Shown: in pieces, positions 46,971-55,171 of the stretch | Layout of the letters: every line of letters begins with the position of its first letter | Position numbering within the stretch: position 1 is the stretch's first letter | NCBI RefSeq assembly: GCF_004661485.1 | Contig: NZ_PQVH01000011.1 | Span: 1 to 64,000, forward strand | Direction of reading: 5' to 3' | Length of the DNA: 64,000 nucleotides | Origin: Methylotenera oryzisoli | Lineage (GTDB): Bacteria > Pseudomonadota > Gammaproteobacteria > Burkholderiales > Methylophilaceae | Notes under the pieces: model-generated | Seen by the model: only the letters and a program-made list of their open reading frames with translations | Databases searched by the model: none | Told to the model about the DNA's origin: nothing | Program-made: the position numbers and the translations under genes

Positions 46971-47339
46971 ATGCGTAGTCAATTACCGTTATCTGCTGCG
47001 AACACCAGCAAAAAATCCTTTGTATCTAGCATTGTGCTGGCAGCAGTTTTAGGTTTGTCCGCACAAATTGTGCTAGCCGAAGATGCCGCATCTGCGGGCG
47101 AAGCTTTAGCTCAAAAAGGTGGCTGTCTGATGTGTCATACCGTACAAAAACGTAACGTAGGCCCAGCACTCAAAGACATTGCTGCAGTGTACAAAGGTCA
47201 AGATGTTGAAGATAAATTGGTTGAAAAAATCAAAAAAGGTGGTCGTGGTAGTTGGGGTATTCTGCCAATGCCTCCTAACGAAGGCAAATTAACGGATGAT
47301 GAATTCAGAGAGGTTGTACGCTGGATCAGATCCATGTAA
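46971..47339 (+). CDS. Small periplasmic cytochrome c (class I)
   Basis: 122 aa precursor. A signal peptide ends at SAQIVLA, leaving about 85 residues. One heme site KGGCLMCHT; PALKDIAAVYKGQ; the probable axial Met in GSWGILPMPPNEGKL; end FREVVRWIRSM. This is the c-551/c-552-like pattern. GGAG precedes the ATG. Convergent with the mau operon (mauN), with a terminator between, and its promoter carries the same operator as mauF. The mau operon has no mauC (amicyanin), so this cytochrome is a good candidate for the electron acceptor of methylamine dehydrogenase. Confidence 0.9.
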   Translation: MRSQLPLSAANTSKKSFVSSIVLAAVLGLSAQIVLAEDAASAGEALAQKGGCLMCHTVQKRNVGPALKDIAAVYKGQDVEDKLVEKIKKGGRGSWGILPMPPNEGKLTDDEFREVVRWIRSM

Positions 47340-47367
47340 TTCAGTCAGAAGTTTTTTACTTTGTATC

Positions 47368-47390
47368 AGCGGGGCTTGCCCCGCTTTTTT
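47368..47390 (+). terminator. Terminator of the cytochrome c gene
   Basis: AGCGGGGC-TT-GCCCCGCT stem followed by TTTTTT, 29 bases after the stop codon. Confidence 0.88.
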
Positions 47391-47523
47391 CATATAGCTC
47401 TAATTAGCAAGCGCTACATACCAAAACTAAATACATATTTACAAGATAAATGCCAGAATAGCCTGCCATTTATAATGATTAAATTGGGTTAATCATAGTT
47501 GCAGCACAGACTGCATAAAAAAC

Positions 47524-48384
47524 TCAATCTTTCACAATCGGGATGCCGCGAAATGAGTTTCCACGGCTCAGATCCAACTTCATAGACAGCGCCCCATTGC
47601 CACACTTATCCAGGCACGCACCGCAGCGCGTACAGTCACTATCAGTCACCGCCATCGCTTTCTGCGCAACCACAGGCGCTAGCACATGAGGTTCAGGACA
47701 CACCTTGATGCAGTCAGTACAGCTGGAACATGCATTAGTCTTGACTGCCATAACACGCAGTCTGCCATAATGCCCAATCCATCTATAAAAAGCGCCCACT
47801 GGGCAAAGGTGCCCACACCAGCCACGACGTGTCACCAGAAAATCAAACAGGAACAATGCGGAGAGGAATGTTAATCCAACAGCAGAGGTCCACATAATTT
47901 CACGCTGCAGCAGCGTAATCGGGTTAATAATCTCCCAAGCAAGTGTGCCAGTGATTACAGATAGCACTAGCGCCATTACCAGCAGCACCGAGCGCAGATC
48001 TTGCGACATGGTCAGGTTGCCCTTGATTTTGAATTTCTGCCGTAGCCAATACGCAGCGTCGGTCAGCATATTGATCGGACACACCCAGCTACAATAGATG
48101 CGACCGCCGAAAAATGCGTAAAAACCAGCCACAATTGCCGCCCCGATTAGTGCTACCTTCGCCAGTGGAGCGCCTGCAAGCCATGATTGCAGTAGCACGA
48201 ATGGGTCGGTTAGTGGCACATTCCAGAACCAGAGACTGGAAGACAGGTTGCCATGGGCGATACGCCCTACTTCCGGAATATCAATGACAAAGGCAAGTAC
48301 AATCAGAATTTGCAGTGTGCGGCGCATCAGCAGCCAGGGATGGCTCTTCAGGTAAGAAACAATGCGCCGGAATAAATTAGCCAT
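47524..48384 (-). CDS. mauN: MauN, NapH-like membrane ferredoxin
   Basis: 286 aa. Four or more membrane helices (LQILIVLAFVIDI, VALIGAAIVAGFYAFFG, SVLLVMALVLSVITGTLAW, AVGLTFLSALFLFDFLV) with cytoplasmic Cys motifs CSWVCPINML and CGHLCPVGAF, then two [4Fe-4S] sites (CSSCTDCIKVCPEP and CTRCGACLDKCGNGAL). It resembles NapH. It is the last mau gene; its ATG overlaps the mauM stop as TAATG. Start 48384 was chosen for this overlap. MauM and MauN are thought to pass electrons for maturation, but mutants in other methylotrophs can still make active enzyme (family knowledge). Confidence 0.93.
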   Translation of the reverse strand: MANLFRRIVSYLKSHPWLLMRRTLQILIVLAFVIDIPEVGRIAHGNLSSSLWFWNVPLTDPFVLLQSWLAGAPLAKVALIGAAIVAGFYAFFGGRIYCSWVCPINMLTDAAYWLRQKFKIKGNLTMSQDLRSVLLVMALVLSVITGTLAWEIINPITLLQREIMWTSAVGLTFLSALFLFDFLVTRRGWCGHLCPVGAFYRWIGHYGRLRVMAVKTNACSSCTDCIKVCPEPHVLAPVVAQKAMAVTDSDCTRCGACLDKCGNGALSMKLDLSRGNSFRGIPIVKD

Positions 48385-49088
48385 TACCACACCGTGCGTC
48401 CCATTGCATTCGTGCCAGAAACACCCAGCCCAAGTTCGCGCGGCAATACGCGTATCGTCGCTTCAGACAATACACAGTGTTTCTCGCAGGTGCCGCAGCC
48501 AGTGCACTTATCGGGATCAACCGTCGGAATCTGCAGCAGACCACGCTCGTTTTGAATTGGTTTCAGTGAGATTGCTTCACCACGTATCGGACAGACGCGT
48601 ACACAAATACTACAGGTCAGGCCTTTATAATTCAGGCAGTTTTCATGGTCCACCAGCACCGCCACCCCCATATCCGCCTTGCGGATATCTGTCAGCAGCG
48701 GATCAAGCGCGCCGGTTGGACAGGCTTTCACACAAGGAATATCCGTGCACATGCGGCAAGGGTCTTGGCGTGCTACAAAAAACGGGGTGCCCAATGGCGC
48801 CGGATCAGCCCAAGTAGCTAGCTTAAGGATATCGTATGGGCAATCTTTGACACATAAGCCGCAACGGATACAGGTAGAATCAAACTCTTTTTCTGGCAAC
48901 GCGCCAGGCGGCCTGAGAATTTTGGCAGCACGGGCAGGTCGTGAGAAAATCACTGCCTGTGCAACAACTGCGCCGAACACAGCTACACCGGCATGACGAA
49001 ATATACGTTTCATGGCTTTCCTGCGTTCAGGATTTTCTATCACAGATTTGACAGCCACTGACACTTTTTCAGGTATATGCTTTGTCAT
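48384..49088 (-). CDS. mauM: MauM, NapG-like ferredoxin
   Basis: 234 aa. An N-terminal hydrophobic segment (HAGVAVFGAVVAQAVIF) after a basic RRKAMKRIFRH stretch, perhaps an atypical Tat-type signal. Four [4Fe-4S] Cys clusters follow: CIRCGLCVKDCP, CRMCTDIPCVKACP, CLNYKGLTCSICVRVCP and CTGCGTCEKHC. Like NapG it would pass electrons with membrane partner MauN. ATG 49088 has GGAG seven bases before it. It follows mauL after 64 bp. Confidence 0.92.
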   Translation of the reverse strand: MTKHIPEKVSVAVKSVIENPERRKAMKRIFRHAGVAVFGAVVAQAVIFSRPARAAKILRPPGALPEKEFDSTCIRCGLCVKDCPYDILKLATWADPAPLGTPFFVARQDPCRMCTDIPCVKACPTGALDPLLTDIRKADMGVAVLVDHENCLNYKGLTCSICVRVCPIRGEAISLKPIQNERGLLQIPTVDPDKCTGCGTCEKHCVLSEATIRVLPRELGLGVSGTNAMGRTVW

Positions 49089-49152
49089 ATCTTGCTCCAA
49101 TCTTCTCTATGCCGAAAGTCACCATACGGGAGTCACCAATCAGGCTGGCTCA

Positions 49153-49722
49153 TTACTCACTTATTGTCATATTTGCGCGTATCACCGGATGTATCCAGCA
49201 GCGGAACACATACTCGCCTTCGGCATCATCCGGCACTGTCCAGCTGACCACATCACCAGGAATCTGAATTTCAAGATTGACCACAGTGCCATCAGGATAA
49301 GTGACATAAAGTGCATGTGTAATATTCGAACGGTTTTCAATCTCGATGCGATCTTTTCGTTTTGGCACGAATGACCACGCTTCAAGCTCATGATGGGATA
49401 GCGCCATTTTGTGCAAGGTTGCGCCAGCGGCCAACGGTTCAACTAAGCCTTGTACTGCTCTGGACGGGTAAACCTTTTCTGAAGCCTCAAGTTTTGAATC
49501 ATGATTATTAACATCATGCGCAACAGAATCATGGCTATCCGCACTATGAGCAGTAGAGCATACGATCAGTAGCATGGCTGCCATCAAAGTCACCATCCAA
49601 AATTGCAACTGCAATAAGTTAGTGGTGTGCAAAGCGTCCGTTTTATGTGCGTTGATAGCTACACGCCATAACCTTCCAAACATCGGTTTCATCGCATTAT
49701 ATTTTATTCCTGCTTTATGCAT
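49153..49722 (-). CDS. mauL: MauL, periplasmic cupredoxin-like protein
   Basis: 189 aa. A membrane-spanning signal or anchor (FWMVTLMAAMLLIVCSTAHSA, about residues 42-62) and a C-terminal cupredoxin-like domain. ENRSNITHALYVTYPDG gives a possible first His, and EYVFRCWIHPVIRANM gives Cys, His and Met in copper-site order. MauL is a conserved mau gene of unknown biochemical role. ATG 49722 has GGAG five bases before it and overlaps the end of mauG. The intact putative copper site deserves attention because the operon lacks the copper protein amicyanin. Confidence 0.85.
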   Translation of the reverse strand: MHKAGIKYNAMKPMFGRLWRVAINAHKTDALHTTNLLQLQFWMVTLMAAMLLIVCSTAHSADSHDSVAHDVNNHDSKLEASEKVYPSRAVQGLVEPLAAGATLHKMALSHHELEAWSFVPKRKDRIEIENRSNITHALYVTYPDGTVVNLEIQIPGDVVSWTVPDDAEGEYVFRCWIHPVIRANMTISE

Positions 49723-49724
49723 AC

Positions 49725-50747
49725 TCACTCCGGCATCTTTGGATAATCCACCCGCAATGGGCCACCATCCAGAGTCTTAACAAACTCGATCAAGGACAAC
49801 CTTTCCGCATCGGTTAGTTCAAATGGTTTCATTTCCAACGAACGGCTCTTGCGGTCAAGACCACCTTTTTCATAGTGCTTGATCGTTTCCTCCAGACTAG
49901 ACATGGAGCCATCGTGCATATATGGACCGTTGATAGGTAGGTCACGCAATGATGGCGTCTTGAACGCATACTGCATGAGCGTTACCTGTGGTGGCACCTT
50001 TGCACCACGGCCAAAGTCATCGGTAAGCAAGCCGATATCGTGAAAGCTGTCATCAGTAAAACGCCATGATTTATGACAAGAGACACATTGCGCCTTGCCT
50101 GTGAATAATTTAAAGCCATGTTTGGAGCGCTCACTAATCGCACTTTCATCCCCAGCCACCCAACGGTCAAAAGGCGCGGTATTTGAAACCAGTGTTCTCT
50201 CGAAGCTAGCTAACGCCTCAGTGATACGTTTTTTGTTAACGGCGGCATCACCAAATGCCTTTGTAAACAAAGGACGGTACCCTTGTATGCTTTCCAGACG
50301 CGCTATCACGCTCGGAAGATCAAAATTCATTTCATGTGGGGTAGTAATCGGCAGCACTGCCTGTGCTTCTAAAGAGCCAGCACGGCCATCCCACATGAAG
50401 GCTGAAAGCCACGCACTATTGAGCACGGTTGGCGTGCGGCGTGCGTTTGTTACATGTTCTGAGCCCAGCGGGCGTAAACGGCCATCACTCCAGCGCTTAT
50501 CAGGCGCATGACAGGTGGCACAAGACATATTGTTATCTCGAGAAAGACGCGTATCAAAAAACAACGCCTTGCCTAGATTTGCTTTATCTTCTGTCAACGG
50601 GTTGGATGACGGTGAAGGGATGCCCTCAGGCCGGAGAAAATCGTTTTTTGAAACGGTTTCGCCAGCGTGTGAAATACCCGTCACCGCCATATTCATGACA
50701 AGAAGCAGGCCCATTAAGCAATGACCGGGCCTAGTTCCCATTTCCAT
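49725..50747 (-). CDS. mauG: MauG, di-heme TTQ-forming enzyme
   Basis: 340 aa with signal peptide ([17 protein letters not shown]). Two heme sites [11 protein letters not shown] and [10 protein letters not shown]; related to bacterial di-heme peroxidases. MauG completes the tryptophan tryptophylquinone cofactor of MauA in the periplasm through a bis-Fe(IV) state. Family blocks: [58 protein letters not shown] and [24 protein letters not shown] 50747 lies two bases beyond the mauA stop; AAGG is nine bases upstream. Confidence 0.96.
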   Translation of the reverse strand: MEMGTRPGHCLMGLLLVMNMAVTGISHAGETVSKNDFLRPEGIPSPSSNPLTEDKANLGKALFFDTRLSRDNNMSCATCHAPDKRWSDGRLRPLGSEHVTNARRTPTVLNSAWLSAFMWDGRAGSLEAQAVLPITTPHEMNFDLPSVIARLESIQGYRPLFTKAFGDAAVNKKRITEALASFERTLVSNTAPFDRWVAGDESAISERSKHGFKLFTGKAQCVSCHKSWRFTDDSFHDIGLLTDDFGRGAKVPPQVTLMQYAFKTPSLRDLPINGPYMHDGSMSSLEETIKHYEKGGLDRKSRSLEMKPFELTDAERLSLIEFVKTLDGGPLRVDYPKMPE

Positions 50748-50748
50748 T

Positions 50749-51318
50749 TTAGCTCGCCTTACCAACAACTGGTGAGATGGTGCAGTGATAGGTCATATCA
50801 TCATTTTCAGCACCGAAACACCAGACGATGTCGTTGTTGAACTCTGGACGATACACTGGCAATTCACCGTGTGTATTGAAGCAGCCGCAACGAGTGGCAG
50901 TTTGTTTACCACAGCAGTCACGGTACGCAATCAAGTATGTCTGACCGTCACCTGGGTTAAAGCAGCTGGCAACCCATGAGCTTGGTGACAAACTTGATCC
51001 TGGTGGGCAAGAGGTCAAACTACCGCCATTACAGTCACAAATTTGACCGTCGATAGAACAATGACGCCAGTAGTCACACGATTGTGGATCTTTATCCTGA
51101 GGGACCCAGCCACGTTCACGGGTCATGCTGTTAACACTGGCTGCTTGTGCTTCACCAAGACCAAGGCGAGCGCGACGGTCAACTGGTAGCAAAGGTAACA
51201 GTGCTGAACCTGCTAATAACATACCTACTTTGCCGATAAAGCTACGGCGGCCAGTGTAATTGGCAGTGGTACGCGCCAATTTCTCAATGGTAGAATCAAA
51301 TCGTTTGTTTTCTTTCAT
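50749..51318 (-). CDS. mauA: Methylamine dehydrogenase light chain (TTQ subunit)
   Basis: 189 aa. A long signal with a twin-arginine motif ([19 protein letters not shown]), so it is exported folded by Tat. The mature part has 12 cysteines for six disulfides and the two cofactor tryptophans, in SSWVASC and DIVWCFG, which MauG cross-links to tryptophan tryptophylquinone. With MauB it forms the periplasmic alpha2-beta2 enzyme that oxidises methylamine to formaldehyde and ammonia. It lies between mauD and mauG. A tatABC set is encoded 5 kb away in the same region. Confidence 0.97.
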   Translation of the reverse strand: MKENKRFDSTIEKLARTTANYTGRRSFIGKVGMLLAGSALLPLLPVDRRARLGLGEAQAASVNSMTRERGWVPQDKDPQSCDYWRHCSIDGQICDCNGGSLTSCPPGSSLSPSSWVASCFNPGDGQTYLIAYRDCCGKQTATRCGCFNTHGELPVYRPEFNNDIVWCFGAENDDMTYHCTISPVVGKAS

Positions 51319-51359
51319 TTTGTTTTCCTTATCCTAAATATTTGAACTTTTAGACTAAA

Positions 51360-51992
51360 TTAATGAACACCTTTGTTTTCGTCTGCGCGCAGTAACGGAG
51401 TCGTACTGTGCTTCATGAAGTCCTGTAAAGTTGAATGCCCTTCACGAACTGTTTCAAACAAGCTTTCAACATGCTCACGTGTATTGCACAGGCCTTTGCC
51501 AAGAATCACACCATCTGCATCAAGCAACACACCGTAAGGAACTTTAGAAATCTGATAACGGATACCAATTTCAGCTGAAACAACATAGCGCTCATTTTGC
51601 AGCGGATGGTTACGCAGGAACTCAAGGTGTTCAGCACGTGTACCATCACTGATTAGCACTACATCAGCACCTTCTGCAGCAGCTACTGAACGAATAATCG
51701 GCAGTAACTTAGCGCAGATAGGGCAGCTTGGGCCAGTAAACATCAACAGGCTTGGACGCCCCGGTGTAACCGCACGACCAACTGTAATCGGCTCACCGTC
51801 AAACGTCGTCTGACTAAACACTGGTGAGCGTTCGCCGACTTCAGGGCCGTTGTCGAGCAACATAGCGCCCAGCGGAGCAGAACGCTCGTGTAACAGACCA
51901 ATTTGTCGTATAACGCCAAGCATCAATGCTGCTAGGCTTAAGAATGCGCACCACAACAACACATTCGATGCAATAATAAATCCAGTATTCAT
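51360..51992 (-). CDS. mauD: MauD, thioredoxin-like disulfide protein
   Basis: 210 aa. An N-terminal membrane anchor (FIIASNVLLWCAFLSLAALMLGV) and a periplasmic thioredoxin-fold domain with the CPIC active site (TGPSCPICAKLLPII). MauD and MauE are needed for a stable light chain with its six disulfides, and MauD is taken as the disulfide isomerase or oxidase. Order E-D-A is conserved. Confidence 0.94.
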   Translation of the reverse strand: MNTGFIIASNVLLWCAFLSLAALMLGVIRQIGLLHERSAPLGAMLLDNGPEVGERSPVFSQTTFDGEPITVGRAVTPGRPSLLMFTGPSCPICAKLLPIIRSVAAAEGADVVLISDGTRAEHLEFLRNHPLQNERYVVSAEIGIRYQISKVPYGVLLDADGVILGKGLCNTREHVESLFETVREGHSTLQDFMKHSTTPLLRADENKGVH

Positions 51993-52013
51993 TTCTATTC
52001 TCCTATATATAAA

Positions 52014-52562
52014 CTAACTTTTTTTGGCACGTGTGTCGTGTAAGCCTACGATTAGATCTGCAGCAAGATAAAGCATCGTAAACATCGCAGCAGCCGCTAC
52101 ACCGATCGCTACTGATTCAAATGTCATTGCTGACAAACTAACCGATACGTTAGCGGTGAAAAGACTCACTGCTGCTAGTGCAAGGGCACGCATTACGTGA
52201 AACATGCCGATGCGACTCACACTGGTCGGGCGACGTACGCAACCACAGTCAATGTGGGTGCGGCCACGTCCGACATTAATCGCTAGCGCCATTGCAAACA
52301 TCATAAACAGGCCTGCCGCTACCCACGCAGCCACCTCGCGCGCTGGCGGCACCAGCAATGCTATGGCGCTGCCAAGCTCCAACCAAGGTAGAAGCTTCGC
52401 GAAGGGGGCGACCATGAAGGAAGGAAGCAGCCGATAATTGGCAACCACACCCTGAAACTCATCTGTGTTGCGGATTTTTGGAATTGCAGCCGCAGCCAAA
52501 ACAAGTGCCAGGAAAAGTGAAGCAAACACCGGAACAATCGGGTCATTAATCAGCCAGTTCAT
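52014..52562 (-). CDS. mauE: MauE, membrane protein for light-chain maturation
   Basis: 182 aa with four membrane helices ([87 protein letters not shown]), DoxX/DsbD-like. A Cys pair IDCGCV sits after the third segment, as in family members, and may exchange electrons with MauD. It lies seven bases behind mauB and 21 before mauD. Confidence 0.93.
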   Translation of the reverse strand: MNWLINDPIVPVFASLFLALVLAAAAIPKIRNTDEFQGVVANYRLLPSFMVAPFAKLLPWLELGSAIALLVPPAREVAAWVAAGLFMMFAMALAINVGRGRTHIDCGCVRRPTSVSRIGMFHVMRALALAAVSLFTANVSVSLSAMTFESVAIGVAAAAMFTMLYLAADLIVGLHDTRAKKS

Positions 52563-52569
52563 GATTTAC

Positions 52570-53796
52570 TCACTTATCCATCGTAACGATAATTTGAGGA
52601 GCTTTGCCCATCTCGTCCATTGATGCCAACTGCTTACCACCCAACGCGTCAAATGTATAGATGATTTTGTGCTCAATTGAAGCCGCGATCAGCGTAGGAT
52701 TTTTGTCCTGAGTCACAGCAATAGAATCAATCGCATGTTTCAGGTCAATACGGCGCAAACGTTTACCGGTTGTGCCATCAGCCACCACTACAAAACGGCT
52801 AGGTAATTTATGCGTCCATTTGGCACGTTGGTCTGCAAGCAGATAGATTTCGTTACGCTCTTTATGGTAAGCAATTGGTTGCCAACCACCTGGGCCCCAT
52901 TTATCCTTCTTCTCTTTATCTGAGAAAATCTCAATTGGTTTCAAGAATTCAGCACCAGAGTCAGTCAACTTAGCCTGAAAGATCTTACCTTCGTAAGTTG
53001 GCCATACTAAACGACCAGATGAGTTTGAGTAGTACGGGTTATTGTGTAGATACTCATTCTCGGCATGGAATACTTTAGTATTTTTCTGCTTAGCGTTACC
53101 TTGGTTATCATAAGAAACCTGCAGCAATGAGCCGTCACGACAGTGCATGAAGAAGTTCTGTTTGGCAGCTGGGAAAATGTGATAACAATCTGGAACAGGG
53201 ATTGTCTTCACATATTTTTTAGCTTCCAGATCAACCAGACCCACGCCAGAGGTTGGTGAGAACTGCTGAATCAGCATGTGTTTATCATCAACACTCAAAG
53301 ACGTAGTGCGTTCCATCAAACCGGTTAAAAAGCGGATTTCAGGAATATCAATATCAGCAACCGCCTCAAGTGTTTGCGGATCATGCAACCTCACGTAGTC
53401 ATCACGCTTACCGTGAGCAATACGATCGTAAGTTGTATTAGCCATACCTACAAACTTAGCGCTTGACATCACATGCGGCAGTTTGCCACCATCAATCAAG
53501 CCATACAGTTGCAGTTTGTTGTCATTGGCGCCCATTACATACGTTTGAGAAGTCATGTTGAAGTGACCAGGATCAATCACGTAAAAACGCTTAGCATCAA
53601 CTGGCGGCGCTTTTGCAACTGACAAATTGTCAATTTTGAGGCTGCCAACTCCGGCAAGCTGTTTTGGCACAGCTTTTTGATCTTCAGCAAACGCAGGTTG
53701 CGCTGCCACCAACAAAGCGGCGATTGCCAACTTGCCTGCAAGGCTAGCTGTTAACCCGCGCTTCGCATTGGTTGATTGATTATTTAAAGTAATCAT
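52570..53796 (-). CDS. mauB: Methylamine dehydrogenase heavy chain
   Basis: 408 aa with a signal peptide (LAGKLAIAALLVAAQPAFA). The mature part is the seven-bladed propeller: RFYVIDPGHFNMTSQTYVMGAN, IPEIRFLTGLMERTTSLSVDD, VPDCYHIFPAAKQNFFMHCRDGSLL and KWGPGGWQPIAYHKERNEIYLLADQRAKWTHK. It forms the alpha subunit of periplasmic methylamine dehydrogenase. Second gene of the mau operon, 58 bp behind mauF. Confidence 0.96.
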   Translation of the reverse strand: MITLNNQSTNAKRGLTASLAGKLAIAALLVAAQPAFAEDQKAVPKQLAGVGSLKIDNLSVAKAPPVDAKRFYVIDPGHFNMTSQTYVMGANDNKLQLYGLIDGGKLPHVMSSAKFVGMANTTYDRIAHGKRDDYVRLHDPQTLEAVADIDIPEIRFLTGLMERTTSLSVDDKHMLIQQFSPTSGVGLVDLEAKKYVKTIPVPDCYHIFPAAKQNFFMHCRDGSLLQVSYDNQGNAKQKNTKVFHAENEYLHNNPYYSNSSGRLVWPTYEGKIFQAKLTDSGAEFLKPIEIFSDKEKKDKWGPGGWQPIAYHKERNEIYLLADQRAKWTHKLPSRFVVVADGTTGKRLRRIDLKHAIDSIAVTQDKNPTLIAASIEHKIIYTFDALGGKQLASMDEMGKAPQIIVTMDK

Positions 53797-53854
53797 GTTT
53801 TCTCCACATTATTAATAATTTATAAATGCACTTCTGAATCAAAACCACCGGCTA

Positions 53855-54709
53855 TCAAATGAATAGCAGCGTGAGTGCTGCAGACCCAATAGAAAGCAAG
53901 AGGAACCCATCTACTTCAACTGCACGTTCTTGCCAACGAGCAAGCCAAGCCTGAGCAGCCTGATTGCTAACTGGTAAAAAGTTGATAGCGACTGGCAAGC
54001 AGCGGCCAATGTTGAAGATAGCGAATATCGTGATAGCCGTTTGCACGTCACCACTGAACAGCGCTACACCAGTAACGATGTAAAGCATTGGTGTTTGCAC
54101 ATAGGTCAGGTAGTTCATGCCTAATGCAAAGCCATACAACAAGCCAATCACCCATGAACTGAAGCGGTAACGTGCGTCATGTGGTACTTGTGCGCGACGT
54201 TGTGGATATGGCATCTTCAAAAAACCAAACTGATGCACACCATAACCAATCGCGAGCACAGACATGCCTGCTACCATATAAGTGAAAGGAAGTTGTTCAA
54301 ACAGCAGCCAGCCTGCGAAGCCTAATGCGCCACCTAATACCAATGCACCAACTGCATAACCTAGTACATGGGTTAAAAAGGTGGGCGTCCAACGTGCTAC
54401 TGACCCGAACGAATAACGTCCAGCTGGGCGCAATAGACTCAAACTAGAATAGCCGCATGGCGACCAGGTTGATAAAAAGCCACCCACCAGTGCAAGCACG
54501 ACAAACATCGCCGTTAATGCATCAGTAGTTGCCACTCTTGAATCTAGAATGCTGCCACCAGCGACACCTGCGGCAATAGCTAGCGCCATTGTTGCAAAAC
54601 GTACCGTACCTGAACGCGGCTCAGCAAAGCTGATCGCATCAGGCACACATGCAACGGCAGCGTTGCCTTGGGATGCCTGATACGTTCCAGACCCTATACC
54701 CATTTTCAT
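53855..54709 (-). CDS. mauF: MauF, membrane protein of the methylamine dehydrogenase operon
   Basis: 284 aa with six or so membrane helices, resembling the DsbD/CcdA type: FATMALAIAAGVAGGSIL, ALTAMFVVLALVGGFLSTWSPCGYSSLSLLRP (a Cys in the WSPCG turn), THVLGYAVGALVLGGALGFAGWLLF and TYMVAGMSVLAIGYGVHQFG. It is required for methylamine dehydrogenase in other methylotrophs. First gene of mauFBEDAGLMN. The ATG has AGGAGGAG five bases ahead, and the operator pair at 54795-54850 with a -10 at 54768-54773 precedes it. Confidence 0.94.
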   Translation of the reverse strand: MKMGIGSGTYQASQGNAAVACVPDAISFAEPRSGTVRFATMALAIAAGVAGGSILDSRVATTDALTAMFVVLALVGGFLSTWSPCGYSSLSLLRPAGRYSFGSVARWTPTFLTHVLGYAVGALVLGGALGFAGWLLFEQLPFTYMVAGMSVLAIGYGVHQFGFLKMPYPQRRAQVPHDARYRFSSWVIGLLYGFALGMNYLTYVQTPMLYIVTGVALFSGDVQTAITIFAIFNIGRCLPVAINFLPVSNQAAQAWLARWQERAVEVDGFLLLSIGSAALTLLFI

Positions 54710-54767
54710 GATCTCCTCCTATGGCCATGTGGCCACTTGTTGATTGAAATAAAAACTACGCAACGCC

Positions 54768-54850
54768 AATATAGTTACAATTGTGTTACTTCCGTAGCAA
54801 GAATCGGCAAGTCATCAAACTTCCAATCTCACTGTTGCCGATTTTTGCTA
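54768..54850 (-). promoter_or_regulatory. mauF promoter with paired operator arms
   Basis: Arms TAGCAAGAATCGGCAA (54795-54810) and TTGCCGATTTTTGCTA (54835-54850) are inverted copies with 15 of 16 matches and arm starts 40 bp apart. In the direction of mauF, 21 bp after the inner arm, lies TATATT (54773-54768, minus) as -10; no good -35 is 17 bp from it, as expected for an activator-dependent promoter. The spacer begins CGGAAGTAACA, like CGGTAGTGACA at the distal promoter. Confidence 0.72.
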
Positions 54851-54904
54851 CCAGTTTTCTTTCACACTCCAATCACACTCAGCTATGCTTTATTACAAGT
54901 GCCG

Positions 54905-54935
54905 AATAAAAAAAGCCGCACCCGAGGGCGCGGCT
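54905..54935 (-). terminator. Terminator of the 36-codon gene upstream of mauF
   Basis: On the minus strand, AGCCGC...GCGGCT with inner GC pairs is followed by seven T's. It begins six bases after the stop of the small ORF at 54941 and lies 195 bp upstream of mauF, so the small gene and the mau operon are separate transcripts. Confidence 0.82.
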
Positions 54936-54940
54936 GTAAG

Positions 54941-55051
54941 CTAGGCGTTATAAACGTTGGAGATGCCTAAATGAAAAGCTGTTAGCAATTCGATCAATTT
55001 TAATAACCTAATAAATACTCCGTCTTCTTGCTGTAAAAAAGAACACTGCAT
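54941..55051 (-). CDS. Small 36-aa protein in its own unit, predicted co-regulated with mau
   Basis: ATG 55051 is preceded by GGAG at seven bases. It encodes MQCSFLQQEEDGVFIRLLKL, then IELLTAFHLGISNVYNA, and stops with TAG at 54941. The middle (VFIRLLKLIELLTAFHLGI) would form an amphipathic or membrane-associated helix. No family is recognised; it is not a PqqA-like cofactor precursor as far as I can see. A full transcription unit surrounds it: operator pair 55116-55171, -10 TATAGT (55094-55089), ribosome site, ORF, terminator. It could be a peptide, or the coding-looking part of a small RNA. Confidence 0.5.
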   Translation of the reverse strand: MQCSFLQQEDGVFIRLLKLIELLTAFHLGISNVYNA

Positions 55052-55088
55052 TTAAAAACTCCGGTAAAACTTAAAACTGATGGCTAGA

Positions 55089-55171
55089 ACTATAGCGACG
55101 CAGATGTCACTACCGTAGTAAGAATCGGCATAGCGTCATGCCTCATGGATAACTGTTGCCGATTCTTGCTA
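55089..55171 (-). promoter_or_regulatory. Promoter of the small gene, second mau-type operator pair
   Basis: Arms TAGTAAGAATCGGCAT (55116-55131) and TTGCCGATTCTTGCTA (55156-55171) are inverted, with arm starts 40 bp apart exactly as at mauF. Twenty-one bases after the inner arm lies TATAGT (55094-55089, minus). The spacer starts CGGTAGTGACA. Confidence 0.7.

Noticed and set aside
48362-48996. Plus-strand frames of 105-151 codons opposite mauM and mauN
   Set aside because: They are antisense shadows of Cys-rich ferredoxin genes with intact family motifs; compositions are unlike real proteins.
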